This document shows positions 27,195-36,864 of a DNA stretch of 64,000 nucleotides, in pieces. The notes below the pieces were generated by a model. That model was given only the letters and a program-made list of their open reading frames with translations. It did not search any database and had not been told where the DNA came from. This DNA comes from Entomobacter blattae (lineage in GTDB: Bacteria; Pseudomonadota; Alphaproteobacteria; Acetobacterales; Acetobacteraceae). A program made the position numbers and the translations under genes. The stretch lies in contig NZ_CP060244.1 of assembly GCF_014672835.1 (NCBI RefSeq), forward strand, positions 1,839,001 to 1,903,000, in the 5' to 3' direction. Numbering within the stretch: the stretch's first letter is position 1; every line of letters starts with the position of its first letter.

Positions 27195-28480
27195 ACGCCA
27201 AACAAGCAGCTTTTGTTTCCCAGATAGACAAATGGGAAGAAGAGTTAAAAAATCATGCCTCTCTAGAGTCAGGTGCTGTGCACGATATCATCCAGCAGTT
27301 GCATAGCTCCGCGTTTTTGCCAGAACTCTATGAGAGTTGGAAATATACATCTCTTCACAAGCTTGATGGATTTTTCCAAAAAACGCACTCTTCTTCTATT
27401 CAGGAGAAATGGGTAACGGAGCAGCTTGAGCGTTATAATTCTCTTACTTTTTTACAAGAAGCTACCCAGCTTGTTGTTCTCAATGGCAAGGTTGGGGAGC
27501 CTATCAGGCCAAGTCATCGTGATATTCTTGTCTTCATTGAAGAGCCGTGCTCTCAGAAGGAAGCGTTAGCTTGGTGGCAGACTGAAAGTCCCAGTAAGGT
27601 TCATACCCTTTACCTTCTCAATATTTTATTGGCTCGTCAGGTTATTCATATCCGAATTCCCAAAGGGGCTGCACATCAAAAGCTTTTTCTGGCAGATCTA
27701 CAAGATGCTCGCAAGGAAAATGTGGTTAGCCATACCCATTATGCCATTACGCTTGAGGAAGGCTCATCGCTTGAAATGGTTGAGGTGGCTTCAGGAGAGG
27801 GCAGTTATGGTCATCATCCGTTTTTGACTATTAAGGTAGAAAAAGGTGCTTCTTTTCATCATGTCCGATTGTTTGACCACTCTTCCAGTGCCAGAGGCTT
27901 TGGGGGAGTGTATGCCTATGTCGCAGAGCATGGGGTGTATGATAGCTTTTTGTGCTTAAAAGGGGGAGAATTTCATCGTAACGAGGTTAGAGTCATTCTC
28001 GCTGGGGAGCATGCCAAAGCTCATGTGAATGGGGTTCAGGTTCTTCGTAATACCCAACAGGCAGATATTACAAGTTATATAGCCCATATGGCCCCGCATA
28101 CCGCTTCTCGTCAGACGATTAAGAATGTTATTTCTGGAAAAGCCAAAGGGATTTTTCAGGGCAAAATCTATGTGGATCGTGCAGCCCAAAAAACAGATGG
28201 TTATCAAATGAACCAAGCCTTGCTCCTCTCTGACATAGCGGAGATAGATGCCAAGCCAGAGCTGGAAATTTATGCCGATGATGTAAAGTGCTCTCATGGG
28301 GCTACGGTTGGTGCCCTGAATGCAGAACAGCTATTTTTTCTTCGCTCAAGAGGAATACCCTTGGAAGAGGCCCGTAACTTACTGGTTTCAGCTTTTGTTA
28401 CAGAAGCTTTTGACCTTATTGAAAATGAAGAACTTAGGGCTTTTCTGGATCATTTTTCCTTGTCCACAGGCTTAGAATAA
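27191..28480 (+). CDS. sufD: Fe-S cluster assembly protein SufD
   Basis: 429 residues, paralogue of SufB. The C-terminal beta-helix region has HMAPHTASRQTIKNVISGKA, GIFQGKIYVDRAAQKTDGYQ, PELEIYADDVKCSHGATVG and LFFLRSRGIPLEEARNLL, all typical for SufD, including the conserved His in CSHGAT. It overlaps sufC by four bases and sufS by one, so the three are coupled. Confidence 0.95.
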   Translation: MNAKQAAFVSQIDKWEEELKNHASLESGAVHDIIQQLHSSAFLPELYESWKYTSLHKLDGFFQKTHSSSIQEKWVTEQLERYNSLTFLQEATQLVVLNGKVGEPIRPSHRDILVFIEEPCSQKEALAWWQTESPSKVHTLYLLNILLARQVIHIRIPKGAAHQKLFLADLQDARKENVVSHTHYAITLEEGSSLEMVEVASGEGSYGHHPFLTIKVEKGASFHHVRLFDHSSSARGFGGVYAYVAEHGVYDSFLCLKGGEFHRNEVRVILAGEHAKAHVNGVQVLRNTQQADITSYIAHMAPHTASRQTIKNVISGKAKGIFQGKIYVDRAAQKTDGYQMNQALLLSDIAEIDAKPELEIYADDVKCSHGATVGALNAEQLFFLRSRGIPLEEARNLLVSAFVTEAFDLIENEELRAFLDHFSLSTGLE

Positions 28481-29733
28481 TGACTTTTATGACGGATCCT
28501 GTTCAAAATGATATTGAAGGTAAAATTCTTCAATTAAGGAAAGACTTTCCTATTCTCGCACAAAAAGTGCATGGCAAGCCGCTTGTTTTCCTCGATAGTG
28601 CTGCGTCGGCCCAAAAGCCTGTTAAAGTCATAGAAGCCCTCAGGGCGGTTTTTACCAGCCAGTATGCCAATATCCACCGGGGTTTGCACTGGATGAGTGA
28701 AAAAACAACACAGGCCTATGAGGAAAGTAGACAGAAAGTGGCCCGTTTTTTAGGGGCACCCACCTCACAGGAAATTATTTTTACTAAAAATAGCACTGAA
28801 GCCATTAATCTCGTCTCTTATAGTTATGGGTCATTACTGAAGCCTGGCCAGGCGATCGTGATTTCGGAGATGGAACATCATGCCAATATTGTACCCTGGC
28901 AGTTACTGAGAGACAGGGTTGGCATAGAGTTAAGGGTTGCCCCTATTACCGATTGTGGTGAATTGGATGAAGAGGCCTTTAAAACCTTGCTCAGTGATGG
29001 AAAAGTGGCTCTTGTTGCCTTAACCCATATGTCCAACGTTTTGGGCACCATTGTCGATATTCAGCATTATGCTGCTCTTGCTCATGCCGCTGGGGCTAAA
29101 ATATTGGTGGATGGAAGCCAGTCTGTTGTACATTTCCCTGTTCATGTGACCGACCTGGATGTGGATTTTTATACATTTACAGGCCACAAGCTTTATGGCC
29201 CAACAGGGGTGGGTGTATTATGGGCTCGCTCTGAAATTCTCCACGCCATGCCCCCTTTTATGGGGGGGGGTGACATGATTTCTTCTGTAAGTTTTGAACA
29301 CACGACCTGGGCAGATATTCCTCATAAATTCGAGGCTGGTACTCCAGCTATCGCTGAAGTCATTGCTCTGGGGGCTGCGATTGACTATGTAGAAGAAATA
29401 GGTTTTGAAACGTTAAAAAATATCGAGCGTTATCAACTCTCCTACGCAATAGAAAAGCTTAGCCAAATTAACAGCCTTAAAATATTGGGTTCTGCTTCAA
29501 AACGGGGAGGGGTTATTTCCTTTGTGATGGAAGGAGTTCATCCGCATGATATGGCAACATTGCTGGATAAAAACGGAATAGCCATCAGAGCAGGGCAGCA
29601 TTGTGCCGAACCGTTGATGAAGCGTTTAGGGGTTTTTGCGACAGCAAGGGCCAGTTTTGGTTTATATAATACCCATGAGGAAATAGAGACACTGGCAAAA
29701 ACTCTTTTACAGATACGTACTCTTCTTCAGTAA
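28480..29733 (+). CDS. sufS: Cysteine desulfurase SufS
   Basis: 417 residues. SufS is a PLP enzyme that takes sulfur from cysteine. The PLP-binding lysine lies in FTGHKLYGPTGVGVLW, the active-site Cys in RAGQHCAEPLMKRLG, and LDSAASAQKP and YANIHRGLHWMSE are class II desulfurase signatures. The start ATG at 28480 overlaps the stop of sufD by one base; an ATG at 28489 is possible. Sulfur is probably passed to the SufU protein encoded next. Confidence 0.95.
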   Translation: MTFMTDPVQNDIEGKILQLRKDFPILAQKVHGKPLVFLDSAASAQKPVKVIEALRAVFTSQYANIHRGLHWMSEKTTQAYEESRQKVARFLGAPTSQEIIFTKNSTEAINLVSYSYGSLLKPGQAIVISEMEHHANIVPWQLLRDRVGIELRVAPITDCGELDEEAFKTLLSDGKVALVALTHMSNVLGTIVDIQHYAALAHAAGAKILVDGSQSVVHFPVHVTDLDVDFYTFTGHKLYGPTGVGVLWARSEILHAMPPFMGGGDMISSVSFEHTTWADIPHKFEAGTPAIAEVIALGAAIDYVEEIGFETLKNIERYQLSYAIEKLSQINSLKILGSASKRGGVISFVMEGVHPHDMATLLDKNGIAIRAGQHCAEPLMKRLGVFATARASFGLYNTHEEIETLAKTLLQIRTLLQ

Positions 29734-29759
29734 TGGCCATTGAGTGGTAAGAAAAGAAA

Positions 29760-30218
29760 ATGGCCCATGAAGATCTTTATCAATCCCTGTTAATAAAAAG
29801 GGCCAATCACCCCCTTTTTAAGCAGGAGTTACCCCAGGTAAATAAAATGGGTCAGGCAAAGAATCCTTTATGTGGCGACTTTGTGCAGATTAATCTTTTT
29901 TGCTCAGAGGAAAAAATCGAAAAAATTCAGCACATTACTGAAGGGTGCCTTATCTGTAAGGTTGCGGCTGATATTATGGCAGAAAAGGTTGTGGGGCTGA
30001 GCTTGCCTGAAATACAAAAAGAGTTTACCCACTTTCAAAATATTATTATCAGTGGAACTTCTCCTGCAGAAGGGGATTTGTATTCTGGTTTTGCACCCCT
30101 ATATCATTATAAGGCACGTATCAATTGTGCCACATTATCCTGGTTTGCTTTATTGTCGGCACTGGGTGTTCAAAATACACCGGAAAAACCGGGAGGGAGA
30201 TCTTATGGATCAAAATAG
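29760..30218 (+). CDS. sufU: SUF system sulfur-transfer protein SufU (NifU/IscU-like)
   Basis: 152 residues. The three cysteines and the Asp of the SufU active site are visible in NPLCGDFVQI, EGCLICKVAADIM and ARINCATLSW. In the SufS-SufU pair of other bacteria the zinc site of SufU accepts the persulfide from SufS. Its end overlaps sufT by 14 bases. Confidence 0.9.
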   Translation: MAHEDLYQSLLIKRANHPLFKQELPQVNKMGQAKNPLCGDFVQINLFCSEEKIEKIQHITEGCLICKVAADIMAEKVVGLSLPEIQKEFTHFQNIIISGTSPAEGDLYSGFAPLYHYKARINCATLSWFALLSALGVQNTPEKPGGRSYGSK

Positions 30219-30711
30219 CTCATTACATACCTCGCAAGGAGACCTTTCCGCAATGCAGAAGGCCGATCAAGCTCCTACTGAAGAGGCAAAAGGGTTTGAT
30301 CGCTTTTTTCATGATGAAGACCCCTCTAAGGCAGATCCAGACTCTCGTTCTGTTCAACATACTTCTTGGACGCCAGAAGGAGAAATTCAGCCCGAACGGA
30401 ACTTTTCCGTTGTCAGTGAAGAGCGGGTGATAGAAGCTATTTCTTCTGTGTATGACCCCGAAATACCTGTGAATATTTACGAATTAGGGCTCATTTACAC
30501 GATTGACCTTTATGATAATGGAAAAGTGAAAGTCACCATGACTTTAACGGCACCGGGTTGCCCCAGCGCGCAAGAGCTACCCGTGCAGGTTAAGGAGGCT
30601 CTTGAACATCTTGAGGAGGTGGTAGAAGCTGAAGTTGAGGTTGTTTGGGATCCTCCTTGGGATATGTCACGGATGAGCGAGGATGCCCGCCTGGCTTTGA
30701 ACATGTTCTAA
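30205..30711 (+). CDS. sufT: SUF system assembly protein SufT (DUF59/MIP18 domain)
   Basis: 168 residues. The N-terminal 70 residues are acidic and look disordered; the DUF59 domain (about 70-168) has YDPEIPVNIYELGLIY, TMTLTAPGCPSAQELP and VVWDPPWDMSRMSEDARLAL. SufT helps mature Fe-S proteins when demand is high. The ATG at 30205 has a strong GGGAGG upstream and lies inside the end of sufU; a longer frame from 30052 is only the alternative reading of sufU. Confidence 0.9.
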   Translation: MDQNSSLHTSQGDLSAMQKADQAPTEEAKGFDRFFHDEDPSKADPDSRSVQHTSWTPEGEIQPERNFSVVSEERVIEAISSVYDPEIPVNIYELGLIYTIDLYDNGKVKVTMTLTAPGCPSAQELPVQVKEALEHLEEVVEAEVEVVWDPPWDMSRMSEDARLALNMF

Positions 30712-30741
30712 CGATTCTTTCTGAATTAAGGAGTCTCTTAA

Positions 30742-31113
30742 ATGACAATACAAAAAGCACAAGCCACAGCGCCTAAGCGTTCTCTTCCCCCGCTCATGCA
30801 ATTATCGGAGGCTGCTGCTGAACGCCTTAAGGTTCTTTATCAGTCTGATCATACTGGGAAAACTTTACGGATTTATATTTCTACCAAAGGCTGTTCGGGT
30901 ATGAAATATGAAATGGAGTTTGTTGAAAAGCCTAGCGAGAATGATGAGATTGTTACTGATAAGGGAATGACGATTTTGGTAGACCGTCAGGCCACTTTAT
31001 TTCTCATTGGGACAGTTATGGACTATCAGGAAGATGATTTATCATCAGGTTTTGTCTTTAATAATCCTAATGAAAAAAGTCGGTGTGGATGCGGGGAAAG
31101 CTTTCACGTCTAA
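30742..31113 (+). CDS. sufA: A-type Fe-S carrier protein (SufA/IscA family)
   Basis: 123 residues. The three conserved cysteines of A-type carriers are in STKGCSGMKYEMEF and SRCGCGESFHV. These proteins receive clusters from SufBCD and deliver them to targets such as complex I subunits. It ends the suf operon; a hairpin with CACTTTTC and GAAAAGTG follows at 31127-31155 but lacks a good T run, so termination is uncertain. Confidence 0.92.
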   Translation: MTIQKAQATAPKRSLPPLMQLSEAAAERLKVLYQSDHTGKTLRIYISTKGCSGMKYEMEFVEKPSENDEIVTDKGMTILVDRQATLFLIGTVMDYQEDDLSSGFVFNNPNEKSRCGCGESFHV

Positions 31114-31126
31114 AATGTCATTTTTT

Positions 31127-31155
31127 CACTTTTCCCTTAAGGAAACAGAAAAGTG
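31127..31155 (+). terminator. Weak hairpin after the suf operon
   Basis: CACTTTTC at 31127-31134 pairs with GAAAAGTG at 31148-31155 around a 13-base loop. No clean T tract follows, so a terminator role is only tentative. Confidence 0.3.
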
Positions 31156-31203
31156 GTGAATGTTGAAAATGTTTTTTAAAAATTGAGCTTTCTCCTCAAT
31201 AAG

Positions 31204-32493
31204 CTATTTATAAAAATGGCAGATAATCTCCATTTGGGCAGACCATAAAAATTGGTCAATAACAGCGATTTCCTTTAAAGAATAGCCATGCTGTTTGAGA
31301 ATCTCGGAATCCTTTTTAAGAGTATAGGGGTTACAACTTACATAAATAATATTTTTAACGTTGGATTGGGCGATAAACTCGATTTGATGAACTGCTCCCG
31401 CATAAGGAGGATCGAGTAAAATAACATCGGCTTTTTTCTCTAGCTCTTTTGCTAAAAGAGGCTGGCGTTCGAGGTTACGTTGAATGGCTTGTATTTTGAG
31501 CTGATTTGTTTGTGCAGCTTCTCTCAAACTTTGTAATGCCTCTGTGTTTTCTTCGTAGGCTGTAACTTGCCCATAGTGAGCGAGTAGAAAAGTCAGGGTT
31601 CCACAGCCAGCATAAAACTCAATAATACGTTTTTTCTTTTTGATAGATTGAAGCATGCTAGCAACGATATGGCTGATTTTTTGCTCAGCATCTTCTGTTG
31701 CCTGTAAGAAGGCCCCCGCGGGTGGGGTTATGCGAATATTATTTAGGATGTGAGCTGGGCGAGTAGGCTCAATGATGGACTCTCCAAAAAAGTATCCTTT
31801 ATTGGGCGAAAGTGCCCATGATAGTCGATTAAGGGAAGAGTGGGCCTTACTAAACTCAATAAGAAGGGCTCTATCCTGTGTGGACAGGGGGGCATCTGTT
31901 TTTAAAAGGAGATCTATTCCACTCGTGAGATGGTTAGCCACTAGGCTGGCTTGTTTTTTAATAGCAGAACATTTTTGTAAAACTGGGTTTATTGTTTTGG
32001 TAATTTCAAAAAGTTCAGGCTGTAATACATGGCATTCCATTAAATTAAGAATATCCTTAGTATTTCTTTTATGTAAGCCAATCGCTAACATATTGTTTTG
32101 TAAACGGGTTACGGCAAGATCCATCCGCCGCCTTTGATAAGGCTGGGTTTGATACTCTTGCAGAGGAATAGTCTGAATGGGGAAATGAGAGAGTGCCGCT
32201 TGAACAACATTTTGCTTCCAAAGAAGGGAAGACGGGCGTGAGATATGCTGTAAAGAGCACCCTCCACAGACACTAAAATGCTTACAAACAGGAGTAACTC
32301 TTTGAGAGGAGGGATGAATGATTTCCACTAAAAGGGCTTTTTTACTGGAAATAGGCTGTATTTGAACCACTTCTTGAGGAATAACAAAAGGAGTATAAAA
32401 AGCGCCTTCTTCTGTTTGGACCAGACCATCGCCTTCTCCACCCATAGAGATGACGTGGCCTTTGAGTGTGGAGGACCTTTTTTGATGACTCAT
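31204..32493 (-). CDS. Class I RNA m5U methyltransferase (RlmD/TrmA family)
   Basis: 429 residues. A TRAM-like domain at the N-terminus (GGEGDGLVQTEEGAFYTPF) is followed by the Fe-S cysteine motif CKHFSVCGGCSLQH. The SAM domain has FYAGCGTLTFLLA, the DPPYAG loop and the catalytic YVSCNP. Together this is the RlmD/RumA-type enzyme that methylates a uridine in 23S rRNA; the exact target position cannot be told here. It is convergent with sufA, whose operon would supply its cluster. Confidence 0.87.
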   Translation of the reverse strand: MSHQKRSSTLKGHVISMGGEGDGLVQTEEGAFYTPFVIPQEVVQIQPISSKKALLVEIIHPSSQRVTPVCKHFSVCGGCSLQHISRPSSLLWKQNVVQAALSHFPIQTIPLQEYQTQPYQRRRMDLAVTRLQNNMLAIGLHKRNTKDILNLMECHVLQPELFEITKTINPVLQKCSAIKKQASLVANHLTSGIDLLLKTDAPLSTQDRALLIEFSKAHSSLNRLSWALSPNKGYFFGESIIEPTRPAHILNNIRITPPAGAFLQATEDAEQKISHIVASMLQSIKKKKRIIEFYAGCGTLTFLLAHYGQVTAYEENTEALQSLREAAQTNQLKIQAIQRNLERQPLLAKELEKKADVILLDPPYAGAVHQIEFIAQSNVKNIIYVSCNPYTLKKDSEILKQHGYSLKEIAVIDQFLWSAQMEIICHFYK

Positions 32494-32532
32494 TTTTTGG
32501 AAATCAGAAAAATTATGCTTTTGAACACGCAG

Positions 32533-34122
32533 TTATCGGCGTGAATATCGTCTGCGGTAAGATCTTTTTGTAGATCTACGAGGGGGGATTTCTGAGACCT
32601 CCTCAAGAAGGGGCTCCTGATGAGACTCCTCGCTCTCTTCATGTGCAGGTAATTTTTCCTGTTCGTCCGGTAAAGCTTCACCTATTTCATTATTGGGAAG
32701 AGCGCGCAGAGAAATCGGGCTTCTTAACATAAAAGAGGGTATCATATTACCAAACCCTCTGATCGTTTCAGAACCATCTCCTCGGTTTTGTACCTCTTCG
32801 TTAGCGAGAGGATCTGGACTAGAAGAGATTCTTGCTGAATGCGCAGGTTCGCGGCGTGGAGAAGATGATGTACGGTGCGAACTATGAGATCTTGCTTTTT
32901 CCCTTTGTTGGGGGGGTGTATCCTGTAGGCTTGGCTTAATTTCCTCTATGTCGATAAATTCAATTTTGGTCCCAATAAGTTTTTCAATGGCAAGGAGGCT
33001 TTTTTGGTCTAAATCGGTTACAAGACTATAGGCATATCCTGTTCTTCCAGCCCTGCCAGCGCGACCGATACGATGAACATAGTCTTCCGGATGACGTGGA
33101 AGATCATAATTAAAGACATGCGATACGGTATCTACATCGATTCCACGGGCTGCAATGTCAGAACAAATAAGGATTTTAATGTCTCCCGTGCGGAACTTTT
33201 CCAAAGTTGATGTCCGCAAGGACTGCGTTAAGTCACCATGAAGAGCCTGGGCAGAGAAATTATTTTTCCTTAAAAATCGTACAAGAATATCCACATCTCT
33301 TTTGCGGTTGCAAAATGTTATCGCACTTTGGATGTTTTCTTGCTCCAAAAGGATTTTTATTACATCGTTTTTTTGCCTCGGCGTTACATGAATGGCTTTC
33401 GCTGTGAGGGTGGAGGCAACAGAGGCACTGCTGGCTATGGTGATTTCTAAGGGAGAGAACAGAAATTTATCGGCCAGGGTTTTAATTTCGTCAGCAATGG
33501 TTGCAGAAAATAATAACGTTTGGCGGGTGGTAGGCAACAAGTTAATAATTTTCTCAACATCAGGGATAAATCCCATATCCAGCATACGATCGGCTTCGTC
33601 AATAACCAAGGCACGAATTTGATTGAGGAGTAAACCGCCTCGTTCGAAAAGGTCTAGCAACCGCCCTGGTGTTGCGATAAGCACATCTACCCCTTTATTG
33701 AGGGTTTCTTTTTGGTCAGTCATGCTTTCTCCTCCGATGAGGAGGGCATGGGTCAGTTTTGTATAACGCCCATATTGTTGGAAATTTTCAGCAACTTGTA
33801 GAGCAAGCTCACGGGTGGGGGCAAGAATGAGAGAGCGCGGCATGCGGGCCCTAGCCCGTGAGCCGGAGAGGATTTCAAGCAAGGGAAGAGTAAAAGAGGC
33901 TGTTTTTCCGGTTCCAGTTTGGGCCACACCTAAAATATCCCGGCCCATAAGAATGGCAGGTATAGCCTGGACTTGAATCTCCGTGGGGGTTTTATAACCG
34001 ATTTCTTCAATAGCTTGTAAAAGTGGGGCAGAAAGCTCAAGATCGTTGAACGAAATGGTTTTGTTTTTTTGCTTTTCAGATGGGGAAGGGGCCAATTTTT
34101 TTTCCGATGGTTTGTTTACCAA
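32533..34122 (-). CDS. DEAD-box ATP-dependent RNA helicase (RhlE-like)
   Basis: 529 residues. Motifs run in order: Q motif region PTEIQVQAIP, motif I AQTGTGKTASF, Ia PTRELALQV, motif II VIDEADRMLDMGF, motif III SAT, and in the second domain ARGIDVDTVSHVFNYDLP and HRIGRAGRAGRTG. The last 130 residues are low-complexity (Ser, Arg, Pro and Glu) and end with a basic RRSTKRSYRRRYSRR-type tail, which usually aids RNA binding. RhlE-type helicases act in ribosome assembly and mRNA decay. Confidence 0.92.
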   Translation of the reverse strand: MVNKPSEKKLAPSPSEKQKNKTISFNDLELSAPLLQAIEEIGYKTPTEIQVQAIPAILMGRDILGVAQTGTGKTASFTLPLLEILSGSRARARMPRSLILAPTRELALQVAENFQQYGRYTKLTHALLIGGESMTDQKETLNKGVDVLIATPGRLLDLFERGGLLLNQIRALVIDEADRMLDMGFIPDVEKIINLLPTTRQTLLFSATIADEIKTLADKFLFSPLEITIASSASVASTLTAKAIHVTPRQKNDVIKILLEQENIQSAITFCNRKRDVDILVRFLRKNNFSAQALHGDLTQSLRTSTLEKFRTGDIKILICSDIAARGIDVDTVSHVFNYDLPRHPEDYVHRIGRAGRAGRTGYAYSLVTDLDQKSLLAIEKLIGTKIEFIDIEEIKPSLQDTPPQQREKARSHSSHRTSSSPRREPAHSARISSSPDPLANEEVQNRGDGSETIRGFGNMIPSFMLRSPISLRALPNNEIGEALPDEQEKLPAHEESEESHQEPLLEEVSEIPPRRSTKRSYRRRYSRR

Positions 34123-34498
34123 ATGACTGCTCCATTCTTTATGCTCTGAAATCCGGAGATAATACAGATCGTTAAATATTGACTAATTATAGTTTTGCTT
34201 GTTCTTATAAAATGCATAATGCTGCATATTTTGAATGTATTTTTATAGAAAAGGAAAATATTCAAGCCGGTCTCAGAATAACGAAGTGGAAAATGGAAAG
34301 AATGAATTTTTGGTACGTTGTTAGTTTTTATACATTATGCTTGAATAGGCTACAATATGAAAAACGCTTATTGACTTGACAACGATAATGAAAAATACCC
34401 CGATGACGGGTTCATTAAAAGTTTATTTTTTGGTGGCCTTCTTTATTTGATAATATTTTGAGATTCGTTAAAGAAAAACCCTCTGAAGGAAAGAGTTG
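34123..34498. other. AT-rich intergenic stretch of 376 bases
   Basis: No supported gene was found between the divergent helicase and GH15 genes. A plus-strand reading frame of 66 codons (34179-34379) has no recognisable protein features or ribosome binding site. The stretch is strongly AT-rich and presumably holds the two divergent promoters; TTGACTTGACA near 34370-34382 may be part of one, but no convincing -10 pairs with it. Confidence 0.5.
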
Positions 34499-36346
34499 AT
34501 GGCTTCCCCAGCCTTGTTCATAGAAGATTACGCAATGATTGGTGATGGGCATAGTTGTGCCCTGGTTGGGTTGAACGGCTCTATCGACTGGCTATGCTGG
34601 CCACGGTTTGATAGTGCTGCCTGTTTTGCAGCCTTGTTAGGAAATCGAGAAAATGGTCACTGGCAGATTATGCCAGTATCCGAGCTTGGTCAGGAGTGGC
34701 AGCCTTCTCGTTTTTATCATGAAAATACGAATATTCTTGAAACAGTCTTTACTTCTTCTGATGGGAATACATTCTCAATTATAGACTTTATGGCGATAGG
34801 AAATTCACATTCAAGTATTGTTCGGATTGTGGAATGCAAAAAAGGGAAGGCCGTTGTAGAAAACCAAATGCGCCTTCGGTTTGATTATGGTCGCTCCATT
34901 CCTTGGGTCAGCCGGCTTGAGTGTGAAGAAGGTTACGCTATAAAGGCTGTAGCCGGCCCGCAGCAATGTGTCATGCGCAGTAGTGTACCGCTTGAGGGTA
35001 AAAACTTTTCAACAGTCTCTTTATTTACACTCAATACCGGTGAAAAGGCGGTTTTTACTCTTTCTACTTCTGCTTCTTATAGAAGTATTCCTCCTGCTTT
35101 TAATGTCGAGGACTCTTTTAAAAAAACAAAGAAATTCTGGCAGGAGTGGTCCGAGCGATGCCATTATGAGGGGCTTTATCAAAAAGAGGTTATGCGTTCA
35201 CTCTTGGTTCTAAAAGCCATGATTTACGAGCCTACAGGAGGGATTGTTGCTGCTCCAACCACATCTTTGCCAGAAACTATTGGGGGAAGCCGCAATTGGG
35301 ATTACCGTTATTGCTGGCTAAGGGATTCTACTCTCACACTTATCGCTATGATTCGATGCGGCTATCATGAAGAGGCCGATAGCTGGAGAGGATGGTTTAG
35401 AAGGGCGATAGCAGGAACACCTGCGCAAAGCCAAATTATGTATGGGCTTCGTGGAGAAAGACAGCTTAATGAATGGGAAGTTCCATGGCTTTCCGGTTAT
35501 GAAAATTCTCTGCCTGTGCGTATAGGGAATGGCGCAGCAGGGCAAATACAGCTTGATATTGCCGGAGAGATGGCCATGGTCTTGCATCTTAGCCGTAAAA
35601 CAGGGTTACGCTCTCCGGATGAGGATTGGTATTTTGAGCTGAATCTGTTGAAATATTTAGAGCATATCTGGCACCTCCCTGATGAGGGAATGTGGGAGAT
35701 TAGAGAAAAACGGCAGCATTTTACTTTTTCCAAAGTGTCGTGCTGGGTTGCTTTTGATCGGGCTATTCATGATGCTATCCAATATGGTCTAGAGGCTCCT
35801 ATAGAACGATGGAAAGCCATTAGGGATCGCATTCATCAACAAGTCTGTGAACAAGGATTTGATAAGGATAAGAATAGCTTTGTACAATTTTACGGAGGAA
35901 GTGAGTTAGATGCGACCTTGCTGCTTCTTCCTGTTGTAAATTTTTTGCCTATTACGGACCCCAAAATTCAGGGAACTGTTTCTGCCATAGAGAAAGAGCT
36001 TCTGGTGGATGGTTTTGTTCAGCGTTATCGCCCAGAGACAGGTGTAGATGGATTGGATGGGCAGGATGAGGGGGTTTTCTTAGCCTGTTCCTTTTGGCTG
36101 GTAGATGTGTATATATTGCAGGGCAGAAAGCAAGAAGCAGTAGAGTTATTTGAGCGTGTTCTCTCTATCAGTAACGAATTAGGGCTGCTTTCAGAAGAGT
36201 ATGATGTAAAGCTGAAAAGGCTGGTAGGGAATTTTCCTCAAGCATTTTCTCATCTGGCTTTAATTAATACCGCACTGCATCTCAATGCCGGTAAGGTCCC
36301 GGTTTTGGATGATATTAAAACTTCGGTAGAACCTAGCCCTGTATGA
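34499..36346 (+). CDS. Glycoside hydrolase family 15 protein (glucoamylase/trehalase-like)
   Basis: About 615 residues. The N-terminal DYAMIGDGHSCALVGLNGSI and WLCWPRFDS and the (alpha/alpha)6 barrel block GSRNWDYRYCWLRDSTLTL are diagnostic of the bacterial GH15 group that includes trehalases and glucan hydrolases. SEEYDVKLKRLVGNFPQAFSH near the C-terminus holds the second catalytic Glu region. No signal peptide is present, so it is cytosolic and may act on trehalose or glycogen-like glucans. GAAGGA lies eight bases before the ATG at 34499; a TTG one codon earlier is less likely. Confidence 0.88.
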   Translation: MASPALFIEDYAMIGDGHSCALVGLNGSIDWLCWPRFDSAACFAALLGNRENGHWQIMPVSELGQEWQPSRFYHENTNILETVFTSSDGNTFSIIDFMAIGNSHSSIVRIVECKKGKAVVENQMRLRFDYGRSIPWVSRLECEEGYAIKAVAGPQQCVMRSSVPLEGKNFSTVSLFTLNTGEKAVFTLSTSASYRSIPPAFNVEDSFKKTKKFWQEWSERCHYEGLYQKEVMRSLLVLKAMIYEPTGGIVAAPTTSLPETIGGSRNWDYRYCWLRDSTLTLIAMIRCGYHEEADSWRGWFRRAIAGTPAQSQIMYGLRGERQLNEWEVPWLSGYENSLPVRIGNGAAGQIQLDIAGEMAMVLHLSRKTGLRSPDEDWYFELNLLKYLEHIWHLPDEGMWEIREKRQHFTFSKVSCWVAFDRAIHDAIQYGLEAPIERWKAIRDRIHQQVCEQGFDKDKNSFVQFYGGSELDATLLLLPVVNFLPITDPKIQGTVSAIEKELLVDGFVQRYRPETGVDGLDGQDEGVFLACSFWLVDVYILQGRKQEAVELFERVLSISNELGLLSEEYDVKLKRLVGNFPQAFSHLALINTALHLNAGKVPVLDDIKTSVEPSPV

Positions 36347-36399
36347 ATATTCCATGCCTCCTTGCCAGAGGCTTTATCATCATAAAAGGCTTGAAGATG

Positions 36400-36864
36400 C
36401 TAAAAGGGTCTGCTGCATACAGCCATTAAAATAGTCAGGAAACCAAGGAGGATATTTAATATTGTAAGCTTCCTTATTTTTGCAAAATCAGCTGGTTGTG
36501 GGCGAATGGCGCGCCGTGTTTTTTTGTAGGGTCCAAAAAACATGATGGCAAAAATAATACCCATCAGGAGTCCTAACCCTTGCATGGCATTAATGGGCCA
36601 GTAAAGATTTTTAAACCCCCCGATATGAATAATCATTGCCCAACCACTGAGAAGGGTAAGGGGAATAACATGCCATAAAAGAAAGAAAAAACGCTTAAGG
36701 GTTTGCAAATGTACAGAAGCCTGTTGTGTTTTTTCCAAAAGGGTAAGGCTTGGTCGCAGAACATAGATGGCATAGAACCCACCACCAATCCATAAGGTCA
36801 TGCATAGGATATGCAGGAAGAGGATTAAGCTCCATAAGGGTGAACCTTGCATAAGTTGCTCCAT
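36400..36864 (-). CDS. CopD-like small integral membrane protein
   Basis: 154 residues with four hydrophobic helices. The first has LHILCMTLWIGGGFYAIYV, and later FLLWHVIPLTLLSGWAMII and GIIFAIMFFGPYKKTRRAI, a pattern shared by CopD-family and related haem-handling membrane proteins. The conserved His and Trp suggest metal or haem binding, but no copper-resistance genes are adjacent. Function is open. Confidence 0.65.
   Translation of the reverse strand: MEQLMQGSPLWSLILFLHILCMTLWIGGGFYAIYVLRPSLTLLEKTQQASVHLQTLKRFFFLLWHVIPLTLLSGWAMIIHIGGFKNLYWPINAMQGLGLLMGIIFAIMFFGPYKKTRRAIRPQPADFAKIRKLTILNILLGFLTILMAVCSRPF

Noticed and set aside
30052-30204. Longer start for SufT from 30052
   Set aside because: The extra residues are the other-frame reading of sufU; the ATG at 30205 has a strong GGGAGG and fits the family.
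34179-34379. A 66-codon plus-strand frame in the gap before the GH15 gene
   Set aside because: No ribosome binding site, no recognisable motif, and a composition expected of AT-rich noncoding DNA.
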